Shown here piece by piece: positions 1-6,167 of a stretch of 12,976 nt of DNA (the stretch's first letter is position 1; every line of letters begins with the position of its first letter). The translations under genes and the position numbers were made by a program. Origin of the DNA: an uncultured Clostridia bacterium (GTDB taxonomy: Bacteria > Bacillota > Clostridia > TANB77 > CAG-508); contig CALXRJ010000175.1 in assembly GCA_944390615.1 (NCBI GenBank), positions 1 to 12,976 on the forward strand. The letters run 5' to 3'. The notes under the pieces were generated by a model. The model had not been told where the DNA came from, ran no database searches, and was given only the letters and a program-made list of their open reading frames with translations.

Positions 1-189
1 AAATATCATTTCGCACATTATTATACTGTTGCTTCTTATATGTCCTTGTAAATTATTTTCTTTTTTTAATCTATCAAATTCTTTTATATAGCTCAATTCG
101 TTTTTCTTTAAGTAATAATTCATTTGAATGTCTAACATACTAGACAAACAAGTTTGTCTGTATGGCAGGGCTATTGCCCCACACCCCAT
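1..189 (-). CDS. possible partial small ORF, unknown function
   Basis: An open frame of 63 codons begins with ATG at 189, directly after an in-frame TGA, and runs off the left edge. The deduced start is MGCGAIALPYRQTCLSS. The part after residue 18 is Lys/Glu/Asn-rich and looks like ordinary AT-rich coding sequence (for example KKNELSYIKEFDRLKKENN). No good Shine-Dalgarno site precedes the ATG at 189 or the later in-frame ATGs at 138 and 123. The first 18 codons overlap a strong hairpin (136-164), so the true start may be 138 or 123, or the 5' part may be non-coding repeat DNA. I do not recognise the protein. It could be the beginning of an accessory gene or a chance open frame. Confidence 0.25.
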   Translation of the reverse strand, partial: MGCGAIALPYRQTCLSSMLDIQMNYYLKKNELSYIKEFDRLKKENNLQGHIRSNSIIMCEMIF

Positions 190-313
190 TCAATCAAAAA
201 TAAAAATTCACCTTTTTTATTTTTGATTACTAAAAAACTATAAATAGTTTTTTAGACAAATTTAAAAGAGGCTAGTTCTAATATTAAGTAGAATTAACCT
301 CTTTTAAATTTGT
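136..313. repeat. cluster of four long inverted repeats (hairpins)
   Basis: Four hairpins lie close together. (1) 136-164: CATAC plus AGACAAAC pair with GTTTGTCT plus GTATG, giving 13 pairs with one bulged T. (2) 192-206 with 214-228: a perfect 15-bp A/T-rich stem with a 7-base loop. (3) 230-240 with 245-255: a perfect 11-bp stem with a TAAA loop. (4) 256-271 with 298-313: a perfect 16-bp stem, continued inward by 273-280 with 289-296 across one mismatch, so about 24 pairs closing an 8-base loop. Hairpins 2, 3 and 4 abut with only one base between the first two and none between the last two. The stems lack the GC core and U-tract of ordinary terminators. This looks like a mobile-element end, a MITE-like relic or a structured RNA/DNA element. 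It occupies most of the gene-free stretch 190-399. Confidence 0.7.
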
Positions 314-399
314 ATATAAGCTCCCTATTAAAGCCTTATTTTTCACCTATTTAATTTCCCTTATCCACTCATTTATCTTATGCTTGTCCGATGTATCAA

Positions 400-756
400 T
401 CAAATATCGCAACCCCCTGGATAAGAAAACGTAACTTTTCGATATCTTCCCAGTATAGCTCCTGCAAAAATAACAGATGAACGCATTTGTCTCATCAAAT
501 TTTCTGGTATCTCAAATTTATTGATATTTCTGGAATCGACAATTATCTTATTTTGATTTTTTTTCACTTTACACCCTAAACTTTTTAAAATTTCTATCAT
601 CATTTGTGTGTCATGAATATTGGGAACATTATAAAGTTTGGTAATCCCCCTATTTAAAACACTGGCTGCCATAATAGGAAGCGAAGCATTTTTAGAGCCT
701 GAGACAAAAGTTTCTCCTTGTAACTTTTTGCCTCCTTCAATTATGTAACTTGACAT
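400..756 (-). pseudogene. murA: UDP-N-acetylglucosamine 1-carboxyvinyltransferase, N-terminal remnant
   Basis: MurA transfers enolpyruvate from PEP to UDP-GlcNAc, the first committed step of peptidoglycan synthesis in the cytoplasm. This 118-codon frame matches the MurA N-terminus. It has the SGSKNASLPI motif with the conserved Lys-Asn pair (residues 22-23), the MRSS segment corresponding to the Arg91 region, and PGGC (residues 113-116) with the catalytic-loop cysteine. It ends at TGA right after PGGCDI, whereas family members are about 420 residues long, so roughly 70% is missing. The start is an ATG with a good AAGGAAAG ribosome site at 765-773. No MurA-like sequence follows in any frame that I can see. 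Another frame stays open across the stop and ends at TAG 347-349 with a tail reading YLIDTSDKHKINEWIREIK. This suggests a deletion or recombination junction fusing murA to another gene end. The fragment cannot form the two-domain active site. A functional murA presumably lies elsewhere. Confidence 0.8.
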
Positions 757-785
757 TTTTCACACTTTCCTTTCATAAAGTACTT

Positions 786-848
786 TTTTATGGTATATTT
801 TATGAGTTCTTGGTGTGAATTGTTACTTTATGGTGTAAATATGTCGAA
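786..848 (-). promoter_or_regulatory. three TGGTRT repeats at 20-bp spacing, possible operator
   Basis: On the plus strand TGGTAT starts at 791, and TGGTGT starts at 811 and 831. Spacing is exactly 20 bp and each copy is followed by an A/T-rich block (ATTT, GAAT, AAAT). Copies 1 and 3 share a longer ACTTT...ATGGT context. The array lies 35-85 bases upstream of the murA fragment start, where its promoter should be. At 842-848 there is TGTCGAA, identical to the core Spo0A box, though one 7-mer can arise by chance. I found no clear -35/-10 pair for the murA fragment. The array is consistent with a factor binding every second helical turn, but there is no direct proof. Confidence 0.3.
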
Positions 849-880
849 ATTGACTTTTCGTTAGAAATTTGACACAAGAT

Positions 881-908
881 AAGAGACTCTAAAATCTCAG
901 AGTCTCTT
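881..908 (-). terminator. hairpin after the nucleotidase gene, possible terminator
   Basis: AAGAGACTCT (881-890) and AGAGTCTCTT (899-908) form a perfect 10-bp stem with an 8-base loop, 21 bases beyond the stop of the nucleotidase gene. This is the expected place for the end of the radA-comFC-NTPase-nucleotidase operon. On the minus strand the stem is not followed by a T-run. The T-rich tract lies on the other side and would suit plus-strand transcription better. It is therefore a clear hairpin but an uncertain terminator. Confidence 0.45.
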
Positions 909-929
909 CATCAATTTTTATTTTCTATT

Positions 930-1505
930 TTAAAGTCCTTTTAAGTATCGATATATTTCTCCCCAATTATACAAAACCTTAATATATTCATTTTCCGCCA
1001 AATCATAGGAAGGTGCATCTTTTAAGTAAATGGTCTTTATTTTTAAGTCTGCTATACTTTTTATGTGTTTCATAGAATCATCTATCATTATGTCAATTTT
1101 CTCATTTGAACATATTTCTGCTTTATTTTTCACTGCCCAAAAATATTGATCAAATATATCCATTCCCTCTTGTTTTAATCTTTCTTCTGTTAATTCTATC
1201 ATATCTTTATTAAGCGTACCTCTTGCTGTTACTAATATTAAGCAATGTCCGTCTTCTTTTAACATTTTTAGTACTGTTTTGGCTCCTGGCATATAGTTAG
1301 ATTTTAAGGTAATTTGCTTGTGATATTTTTTTAAAAATCCATCTATTTGTTCTGGGGTCCAATTAAATCGATCTTGAAAAGTCAAATTTCTATTATCTGT
1401 TTTGCTATTTTGTTTTAGGTCAATCATGTCATAAAGTTCAGAATATACTCTGTACTCTTTTTCTGAGTCAAATACAACTCCATCTAAATCAATTCCGATC
1501 CTCAT
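930..1505 (-). CDS. HAD-family 5'-nucleotidase-like phosphatase (NT5C/YqfW type)
   Basis: This 191-residue protein belongs to the haloacid dehalogenase superfamily. Motif I is DLDGV at residues 6-10, with the nucleophilic Asp6 and general acid Asp8. Motif II is the Thr of TAR (93-95). A lysine for motif III sits at 126 or 128, and motif IV is the Asp pair IDD at 141-143. Overall length and motif spacing fit the cytosolic 5'(3')-deoxyribonucleotidase group (NT5C, B. subtilis YqfW-like), which removes phosphate from nucleoside monophosphates. The substrate cannot be read from the sequence. There is no signal peptide, so it should act in the cytoplasm. The ATG follows a purine-rich AAGGAAAAGGAAAT site. 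It begins 24 bases after the KAP NTPase stop and is the last gene of the apparent radA operon. Superfamily membership is secure; the exact activity is an inference. Confidence 0.8.
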   Translation of the reverse strand: MRIGIDLDGVVFDSEKEYRVYSELYDMIDLKQNSKTDNRNLTFQDRFNWTPEQIDGFLKKYHKQITLKSNYMPGAKTVLKMLKEDGHCLILVTARGTLNKDMIELTEERLKQEGMDIFDQYFWAVKNKAEICSNEKIDIMIDDSMKHIKSIADLKIKTIYLKDAPSYDLAENEYIKVLYNWGEIYRYLKGL

Positions 1506-1529
1506 ATTTCCTTTTCCTTCCTTTTTACT

Positions 1530-3566
1530 TTATATTTGGGGTTCTCCTGTATCATTATAATTTCCAATATTATTTTCTCCCTCTATATTTTCAGAACTTA
1601 TATTTTCTCCATCGCTATTCTTAGGCTCTACAATTTCTCCTAGTTCTTTGGAAAATTCTCTTAATAAAACAACTTTTATGGTTGTATCTTTTCCACTAAT
1701 ATACTCATCCATAATTCTTTTTACTTTTCTTAAATTTTCCATCTCTTCTTCTGTTACTTCTGGATTTTCTTTTGCTCTTTTTACTAGTTTTTCTTTTATT
1801 GCAACAATATCTTCATTGCTTGCACAAGATACTCTTTGGAAAATTTGGAAAGAGTCATAATATTTTAAGATTGGTATATTGGTGCATTCTTTATCAAATC
1901 TCTCATAAAATTGCTCCATTTTCATAGGAATACATCTAAATATTTCGTCTGCTTTTTCCTTATATTCTTTTTCTAAAAGCTGTTCATTTAGTTCTTCAAA
2001 TCTTTCTAGTATTTCTTTCATTTCTTCGTAGGAATATTCATTTTCATCCCTAATTACTACTTTGCTTAATTCTTCATCTACATTAGGACAATATTTTGAA
2101 TGTAGAGAGGATAAATTCATTCCATTTAAGAATATTGTTTTTAATGTTTTTACGTCATTGCTAATTAGATTGCTTTTAGAGAAATAGATAAAATATTCAA
2201 ATAATTTCACAATATCAATTAATTCTAATTCGCCACTTTTTACTTCCTCTAAGGTTTCTTCTACTGTTTCTGTAAATTTATCATCTTGTAATTTCCAATA
2301 TTCTTCTACCAATATTTTCTTATAAGCAGGAACTTTTTTGGATTTTGGACTTTCATTGATTGCTTCCATATCTGCTTTAAAAATTTTCATGTCAAATATT
2401 CTAGTTCTTACATAATATTCTATAAATTTGAAAAATCTGTAATCTGCTTTAAAGTTATAATAGTAGTTTCCATCAAATTCTTTGATATAAAATTGCCTAT
2501 TATCCATTAAAACTCTGGAAGAAACTAAAATAGATTTATATTCTTCATTGTCTTGGATATTTTTGAACTTTTCTTTTGTGATTTTTCCAGCTTTTATTTC
2601 AAAAGATACAGCTATAGTAAATATAAGCATGGTTTGCATGATTCTGTTGTTGGTGTTTGGATACAATTTGTTTACTTCTTCAAATATTTTGCTAAAGTCA
2701 TTTAAAGCATGTTTTAAAATACGTAAATTTCTGGTTCCACTCTTTTTAAAGGTACTAATGATTAGCTCTGTATTTTCTCTTAAAAATCGGATTAATTCGC
2801 GATTTGGTTCATATCGCATTAAAATTCCATTGATAATGTAATCAAATTGAGGTGCATATTCAAAAGTTTCTCCAATTAATTTTTCTTTGATCCTTTCGTA
2901 ATCGATAGCTTTATCAAATACATGCTCGATTTTTTCTTGGATTTTTTCTACCATTGGTTTGTCTGCTTTATTTAGCTCTCCTTGTTTGTCTAAAAGATAG
3001 GTGGCAATAAAGGTTTTCATTTTTAAGTTGCTATTTTTTATCTTGGTAGATAATTCTTTTTCATTACAAATGATAATGGTCTTGATATGGTCATGCTCAA
3101 CAAAGTTGTTGATATAACCTAAAATATCAATCACATCTACATTGGCTCTTTCTAAGTCATCAAAACATAGTACTTTATCATCTGTTGAGAAAAACTCTTC
3201 ATAGTCTACTCGATTTCCACTGGTTGCACTTCCAAAAAAATTTGCCATATCAATTCCTGTTTTGGCATATTCTGGAATGGTCGTTTGACCATGGGCATCC
3301 ATGTATTTTCTTAAGTTTCTATTCATCAATTGAGAAGTTTCCATAAAGATTTTTTTGCTGATTTCTTCCAGGTTGGATATACCATATAATGACATGTATA
3401 TGGTTGTAAATCTTCTTCCATTTAATTTTAAGGTTTCTATTTTCTTTTTGATTTGGTTATTCCAAAAATAGGTCTTACCTGACCCCCATTCTCCATTTAT
3501 CATGATGGCATAATCTGTATAATCAGAACGTACATAATCTAGTATACTTTCTATTAAATCTTCCAT
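1530..3566 (-). CDS. KAP-type P-loop NTPase, unknown role
   Basis: This is a 678-residue P-loop NTPase. The Walker A motif is GEWGSGKT at residues 25-32, very near the N-terminus. Walker B is VLCFDDLER at 132-140, and a strand ending in Asn168 (IIICNEKE) is a plausible sensor. This layout fits the KAP (Kidins220/ARMS-PifA) NTPase family. Many KAP proteins have transmembrane segments inserted in the domain, but here I see only one short hydrophobic stretch near residues 310-322, so the protein is probably soluble. The middle and C-terminal half is charged and helical with Glu/Lys-rich segments. The last 30 residues are a low-complexity Asn/Glu/Gly tail. A perfect AAAGGAGGT site (3574-3582) overlaps the comFC stop codon, implying translational coupling. 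The family includes the PifA phage-exclusion protein, but no defence role is shown here. It could serve DNA-related functions suggested by radA and comFC. Confidence 0.75.
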   Translation of the reverse strand: MEDLIESILDYVRSDYTDYAIMINGEWGSGKTYFWNNQIKKKIETLKLNGRRFTTIYMSLYGISNLEEISKKIFMETSQLMNRNLRKYMDAHGQTTIPEYAKTGIDMANFFGSATSGNRVDYEEFFSTDDKVLCFDDLERANVDVIDILGYINNFVEHDHIKTIIICNEKELSTKIKNSNLKMKTFIATYLLDKQGELNKADKPMVEKIQEKIEHVFDKAIDYERIKEKLIGETFEYAPQFDYIINGILMRYEPNRELIRFLRENTELIISTFKKSGTRNLRILKHALNDFSKIFEEVNKLYPNTNNRIMQTMLIFTIAVSFEIKAGKITKEKFKNIQDNEEYKSILVSSRVLMDNRQFYIKEFDGNYYYNFKADYRFFKFIEYYVRTRIFDMKIFKADMEAINESPKSKKVPAYKKILVEEYWKLQDDKFTETVEETLEEVKSGELELIDIVKLFEYFIYFSKSNLISNDVKTLKTIFLNGMNLSSLHSKYCPNVDEELSKVVIRDENEYSYEEMKEILERFEELNEQLLEKEYKEKADEIFRCIPMKMEQFYERFDKECTNIPILKYYDSFQIFQRVSCASNEDIVAIKEKLVKRAKENPEVTEEEMENLRKVKRIMDEYISGKDTTIKVVLLREFSKELGEIVEPKNSDGENISSENIEGENNIGNYNDTGEPQI

Positions 3567-3580
3567 TTTCGCTACCTCCT

Positions 3581-4198
3581 TTAATCTTTTGCTATTGTTA
3601 ATATATCGACTTTTTTGGCTTGTCCTTGTTTTAATATTTTGCTACATTCATTTACAGTAGCTCCTGTTGTAAATATGTCGTCTATTAATAATATTTTTTT
3701 ATTTTTTATTTTTTCCGTATTTCTAATTTTATACACATTTTTTGCATTTTTTTCTCTTTCCTGTTTATTTAGTGTGCTTTGTGGGCTATTATTTTGTATT
3801 TTGATTAAAACATCCGCTTCTAATTTTTTATGATGTATTTTAGCTATTTCTTTTGCAATTAAAAGACTCTGATTATATCCTCTTATTTGAAATCTCTTTT
3901 TACTAATTGGAACTGGTATTATTATATCATAAAAATTCATTTGTAAATAGTTTTTTTGGTATTTATTGAAAAAAGCTGTAAAACTTTTATATAAATAAGG
4001 TTTTTCGTTAAATTTATATTGTAACATTAATTTTCTTAGATTTCCTTGATATTGGAATAGATAAAAATGATTTTCAAAATATGTTTCTCGATATTTATCT
4101 TGTCCCAATACAGCTTCTGTTTTTAGCTTATTTTCACACTTTTTACATAAATAGGTATTTTTTCCTTTTCCACAAATTCCACATACTGGTGGATACAT
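3581..4198 (-). CDS. comFC: ComF family protein, phosphoribosyltransferase-like (ComFC)
   Basis: ComFC is a cytoplasmic competence protein that works with the ComFA helicase in DNA uptake. This copy has an N-terminal four-cysteine zinc site (Cys6, 9, 18, 21), the family segment RGYNQS (106-111), and a C-terminal PRPP-binding loop IDDIFTTGAT (172-181). With the ATG at 4198 it is 205 residues, slightly short. There is no Shine-Dalgarno site before this ATG. The frame is open upstream through ILFDKILDL, which resembles the hydrophobic leader most ComF proteins carry before the zinc site. A GGTGAGG ribosome-like site at the end of radA sits just before ATA (4226-4228) and ATT (4223-4225). Initiation may therefore be at a non-canonical ATT or ATA, adding 9 or 10 residues. 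The gene is 26 bases after radA, 14 before the KAP NTPase gene, and has no comFA next to it here. Confidence 0.85.
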   Translation of the reverse strand: MYPPVCGICGKGKNTYLCKKCENKLKTEAVLGQDKYRETYFENHFYLFQYQGNLRKLMLQYKFNEKPYLYKSFTAFFNKYQKNYLQMNFYDIIIPVPISKKRFQIRGYNQSLLIAKEIAKIHHKKLEADVLIKIQNNSPQSTLNKQEREKNAKNVYKIRNTEKIKNKKILLIDDIFTTGATVNECSKILKQGQAKKVDILTIAKD

Positions 4199-4224
4199 AA
4201 GATCTAATATTTTATCGAATAAAA

Positions 4225-5607
4225 TTATGCCTCACCCTTTGCTTTTTTTATATTTAATACTTTTAAGGCCTCTCCTATATTTTTGACTCCTATCATTTCC
4301 ATTTGGTAAACTTCTTCTAAATATTTTTTATTATTTTCTGGTATAATACATCTTTTAAATCCCAGTTTTTCAGCTTCTTTTAGTCTTTTTTCTATCTGGT
4401 TAATTCTTCTTACTTCTCCCGTTAAACCCACTTCCCCCATAATTACCGTGTCTTTTGGAATTGGTATATTTTTAAAACTAGAAGCACATACACAGATAAT
4501 GCCTAAGTCAATAGAAGGTTCATTTAATTTAATCCCACTTACGACATTAACATAAATATCTTGTCCACCAATTGGTAAATTCGCTCTTTTTTCTAAAACA
4601 GCAATTAATACTGCTAACCTGTTGTAATCTAAACCATTGGCTGTTCTTTTTGGTATGCCAAATACACTTTGTGTTGTTAATGCTTGTAGTTCGATAAGCA
4701 TCGGTCTTGTCCCTTCCATACTTGCAACAACTGCTGAACCAGATGGATTGTCATCTCTTTCAGAGATTAGGATTTCAGATGGATTGTTAATTTCAACTAA
4801 CCCTTCACCTTTCATTTCAAACATTCCTATTTCATTGGTGGAACCAAATCTATTTTTTACGCCTCTTAAAATGCGATAAGAAAAATATCTTTCTCCTTCT
4901 AAGTAAAGAACGGTATCTACCATATGTTCTAAAACTCTGGGACCTGCTATGGTTCCATCTTTGGTTACATGGCCAATGATGATAGTTGTGATGGATTTGG
5001 ATTTACACATTCTCATAATTTGTGAAGTAATTTCTCTTACTTGACTAACACTTCCAGCTGCTGCTGAAAGTTCTTCTGAATACATGGTTTGAATGGAATC
5101 AATAATCACTAACTTAGGATGGATTTCTTCTATGGTTTCCTTAATAATAGATATATCGGTTTCTCCTAAAAATAAAATATCATCATTATTGATTCCTAAT
5201 CGATCTGCTCTTAATTTGATTTGTTCTGCTGATTCTTCACCAGATACATATAAGACTTTTCCTTCTCCTTTTATTTTGTTACATAATTGTAAAATCAGAG
5301 TAGATTTTCCAATTCCTGGTTCTCCCCCTAATAAAATTAAAGAGCCTTTTACAATTCCTCCCCCTAATACTCTATCTAGCTCATGAAATCCAGTTGAAGT
5401 TCTAGCTACTACTTGTCCTTGATAGGAATTTAGTGCTTTAGGTTCTGTTCTTTCTTTTATTTTTTTTACACCATTTTCTGTTATTTTATCTATTTTTTGT
5501 TCAAAAAATGTGTTCCAACTATTACAGGCTGGGCACTTTCCCATCCATTTTGCACTTTCATAGCCACATTCATTACATACAAATACTGTTTTGGTTGTTT
5601 TTGCCAT
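4225..5607 (-). CDS. radA: DNA repair protein RadA
   Basis: RadA (Sms) is a RecA-like ATPase that helps process recombination intermediates and drives branch migration. It also supports natural transformation. This 460-residue protein is full length for the family. A C4 zinc finger lies at residues 11-28 (CNEC, CPAC). The Walker A motif is GEPGIGKST (95-103) and Walker B is LVIID (166-170). The RadA-specific KNRFG motif is at 251-255, followed by the Lon-protease-like C-terminal domain. The ATG is preceded by GAAAGGAAA and by a good promoter 30-55 bases upstream. It heads an apparent operon with comFC, a KAP NTPase and a nucleotidase. In many Bacillota radA sits with clpC/mcsAB and disA; that arrangement is not seen here. 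Its last codons may carry the ribosome site of comFC. Confidence 0.97.
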   Translation of the reverse strand: MAKTTKTVFVCNECGYESAKWMGKCPACNSWNTFFEQKIDKITENGVKKIKERTEPKALNSYQGQVVARTSTGFHELDRVLGGGIVKGSLILLGGEPGIGKSTLILQLCNKIKGEGKVLYVSGEESAEQIKLRADRLGINNDDILFLGETDISIIKETIEEIHPKLVIIDSIQTMYSEELSAAAGSVSQVREITSQIMRMCKSKSITTIIIGHVTKDGTIAGPRVLEHMVDTVLYLEGERYFSYRILRGVKNRFGSTNEIGMFEMKGEGLVEINNPSEILISERDDNPSGSAVVASMEGTRPMLIELQALTTQSVFGIPKRTANGLDYNRLAVLIAVLEKRANLPIGGQDIYVNVVSGIKLNEPSIDLGIICVCASSFKNIPIPKDTVIMGEVGLTGEVRRINQIEKRLKEAEKLGFKRCIIPENNKKYLEEVYQMEMIGVKNIGEALKVLNIKKAKGEA

Positions 5608-5635
5608 TTATTTTTTCCTTTCTTTTGATTGTTTT

Positions 5636-5664
5636 ATTTTACTATACTTGACTAAAAATTGCAA
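5636..5664 (-). promoter_or_regulatory. sigma-A-type promoter of the radA operon
   Basis: On the minus strand TTGCAA (5659-5664) is followed after exactly 17 bases by TAAAAT (5636-5641). This matches a housekeeping -35/-10 pair with 4 or 5 of 6 bases at each box. It lies about 30 bases upstream of the radA start codon, leaving a short leader that contains the ribosome site. Confidence 0.65.
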
Positions 5665-5701
5665 GGCTATTTTTTAGGTCTATAAAAAAAATATTTTTGT
5701 A

Positions 5702-6013
5702 TTAGCTCACTTCCTTCATACTGTCTAACTGATTTTGTGTTTGTATATCCATGGCAAGCCCTTTGGATTTAGCTAATTTAATAAGATAGTCTAACTTGGC
5801 TTGTATCGCTTTTATATTGTATGAATAGTAATCAATTAAATCTTTTTCTGCAAATTCAAAATTTTTGTGGGCTTGTTTTAAATTTTCTCTTGTAATTATA
5901 ATATTTTGTAAAATTTCTTTATTTTTTTCCTCTTCTGTTTTTTCTCTTATTTTCTGGTCTTTGACAAATTCTTCTTCCATCTTTTTACTCCTTTTTCGTT
6001 TTTTTCCTTTCAT
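5702..6013 (-). CDS. DUF2508 (YaaL-like) family protein
   Basis: This is a small, highly charged protein of 103 residues counted from the ATG at 6013. A TTG at 6025 would add four residues, but the weak GGAA site (6019-6022) lies too close to the TTG to serve it and is 5 bases from the ATG. The N-terminal 40 residues are Lys/Glu-rich. The core LIDYYSYNIKAIQAKLDYLI followed by KLAKSKG matches the pattern of DUF2508, which includes B. subtilis YaaL. YaaL sits next to recR in Bacillus and its function is not known. Here it is divergent from serS and upstream of radA on the same strand, 94 bases apart. It has no signal peptide or membrane segment, so it is presumably cytoplasmic. Its promoter may share the palindromic -10 region at 6070-6079 with serS, but a -35 box is not clear. 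Confidence 0.65.
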   Translation of the reverse strand: MKGKKRKRSKKMEEEFVKDQKIREKTEEEKNKEILQNIIITRENLKQAHKNFEFAEKDLIDYYSYNIKAIQAKLDYLIKLAKSKGLAMDIQTQNQLDSMKEVS

Positions 6014-6050
6014 AATATATTCCAAAATCTGTTTTTTTATTCTTGAAAGC

Positions 6051-6079
6051 TTGCTATATCAAAAAAAATATTATATAAT
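6051..6079 (+). promoter_or_regulatory. sigma-A-type promoter of serS
   Basis: TTGCTA (6051-6056), a 17-base spacer and a perfect TATAAT (6074-6079) form a strong housekeeping promoter. The -10 lies inside ATTATATAAT (6070-6079), a 10-bp palindrome that also gives TATAAT on the minus strand. The region could therefore start transcription in both directions, although no good minus-strand -35 is seen. The serS leader would be about 80 bases. Confidence 0.7.
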
Positions 6080-6111
6080 TTCTCTATATTGAAAAAATAA
6101 CTATTTGAGAA

Positions 6112-6142
6112 TAGGTTTATAGGTAAATCCTAAAAAAACCTA
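6112..6142 (+). promoter_or_regulatory. small two-stem hairpin in the serS leader
   Basis: TAGGTTT (6112-6118) pairs with AAACCTA (6136-6142). Inside it TAGG (6120-6123) pairs with CCTA (6129-6132) around a 5-base loop. The hairpin ends 12 bases before the serS ribosome site. The leader is too short for a T-box, and the conserved T-box antiterminator bulge sequence is absent. It may influence stability or initiation; function is unknown. Confidence 0.35.
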
Positions 6143-6167
6143 AATATATTAACAAGGATTGATTTTT

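Noticed and set aside
136..255. CRISPR array or attC sites in the hairpin cluster
   Set aside because: The stems differ from each other in sequence and there is no repeat-spacer pattern or integrase gene.
1648..1860. Plus-strand open frames opposite the NTPase, radA, LRR and uvrB genes (for example 1648-1860, 2548-2841, 5093-5386)
   Set aside because: They are antisense to strongly supported genes, lack ribosome sites and encode compositionally odd peptides.
5660..5701. Intrinsic terminator after the DUF2508 gene
   Set aside because: Only a weak A/T stem (CTAAAAA/TTTTTAG) that overlaps the radA -35 is seen, without a GC core.
6080..6167. T-box leader for serS
   Set aside because: The leader is only about 80 bases and lacks the conserved antiterminator bulge and any long terminator hairpin.
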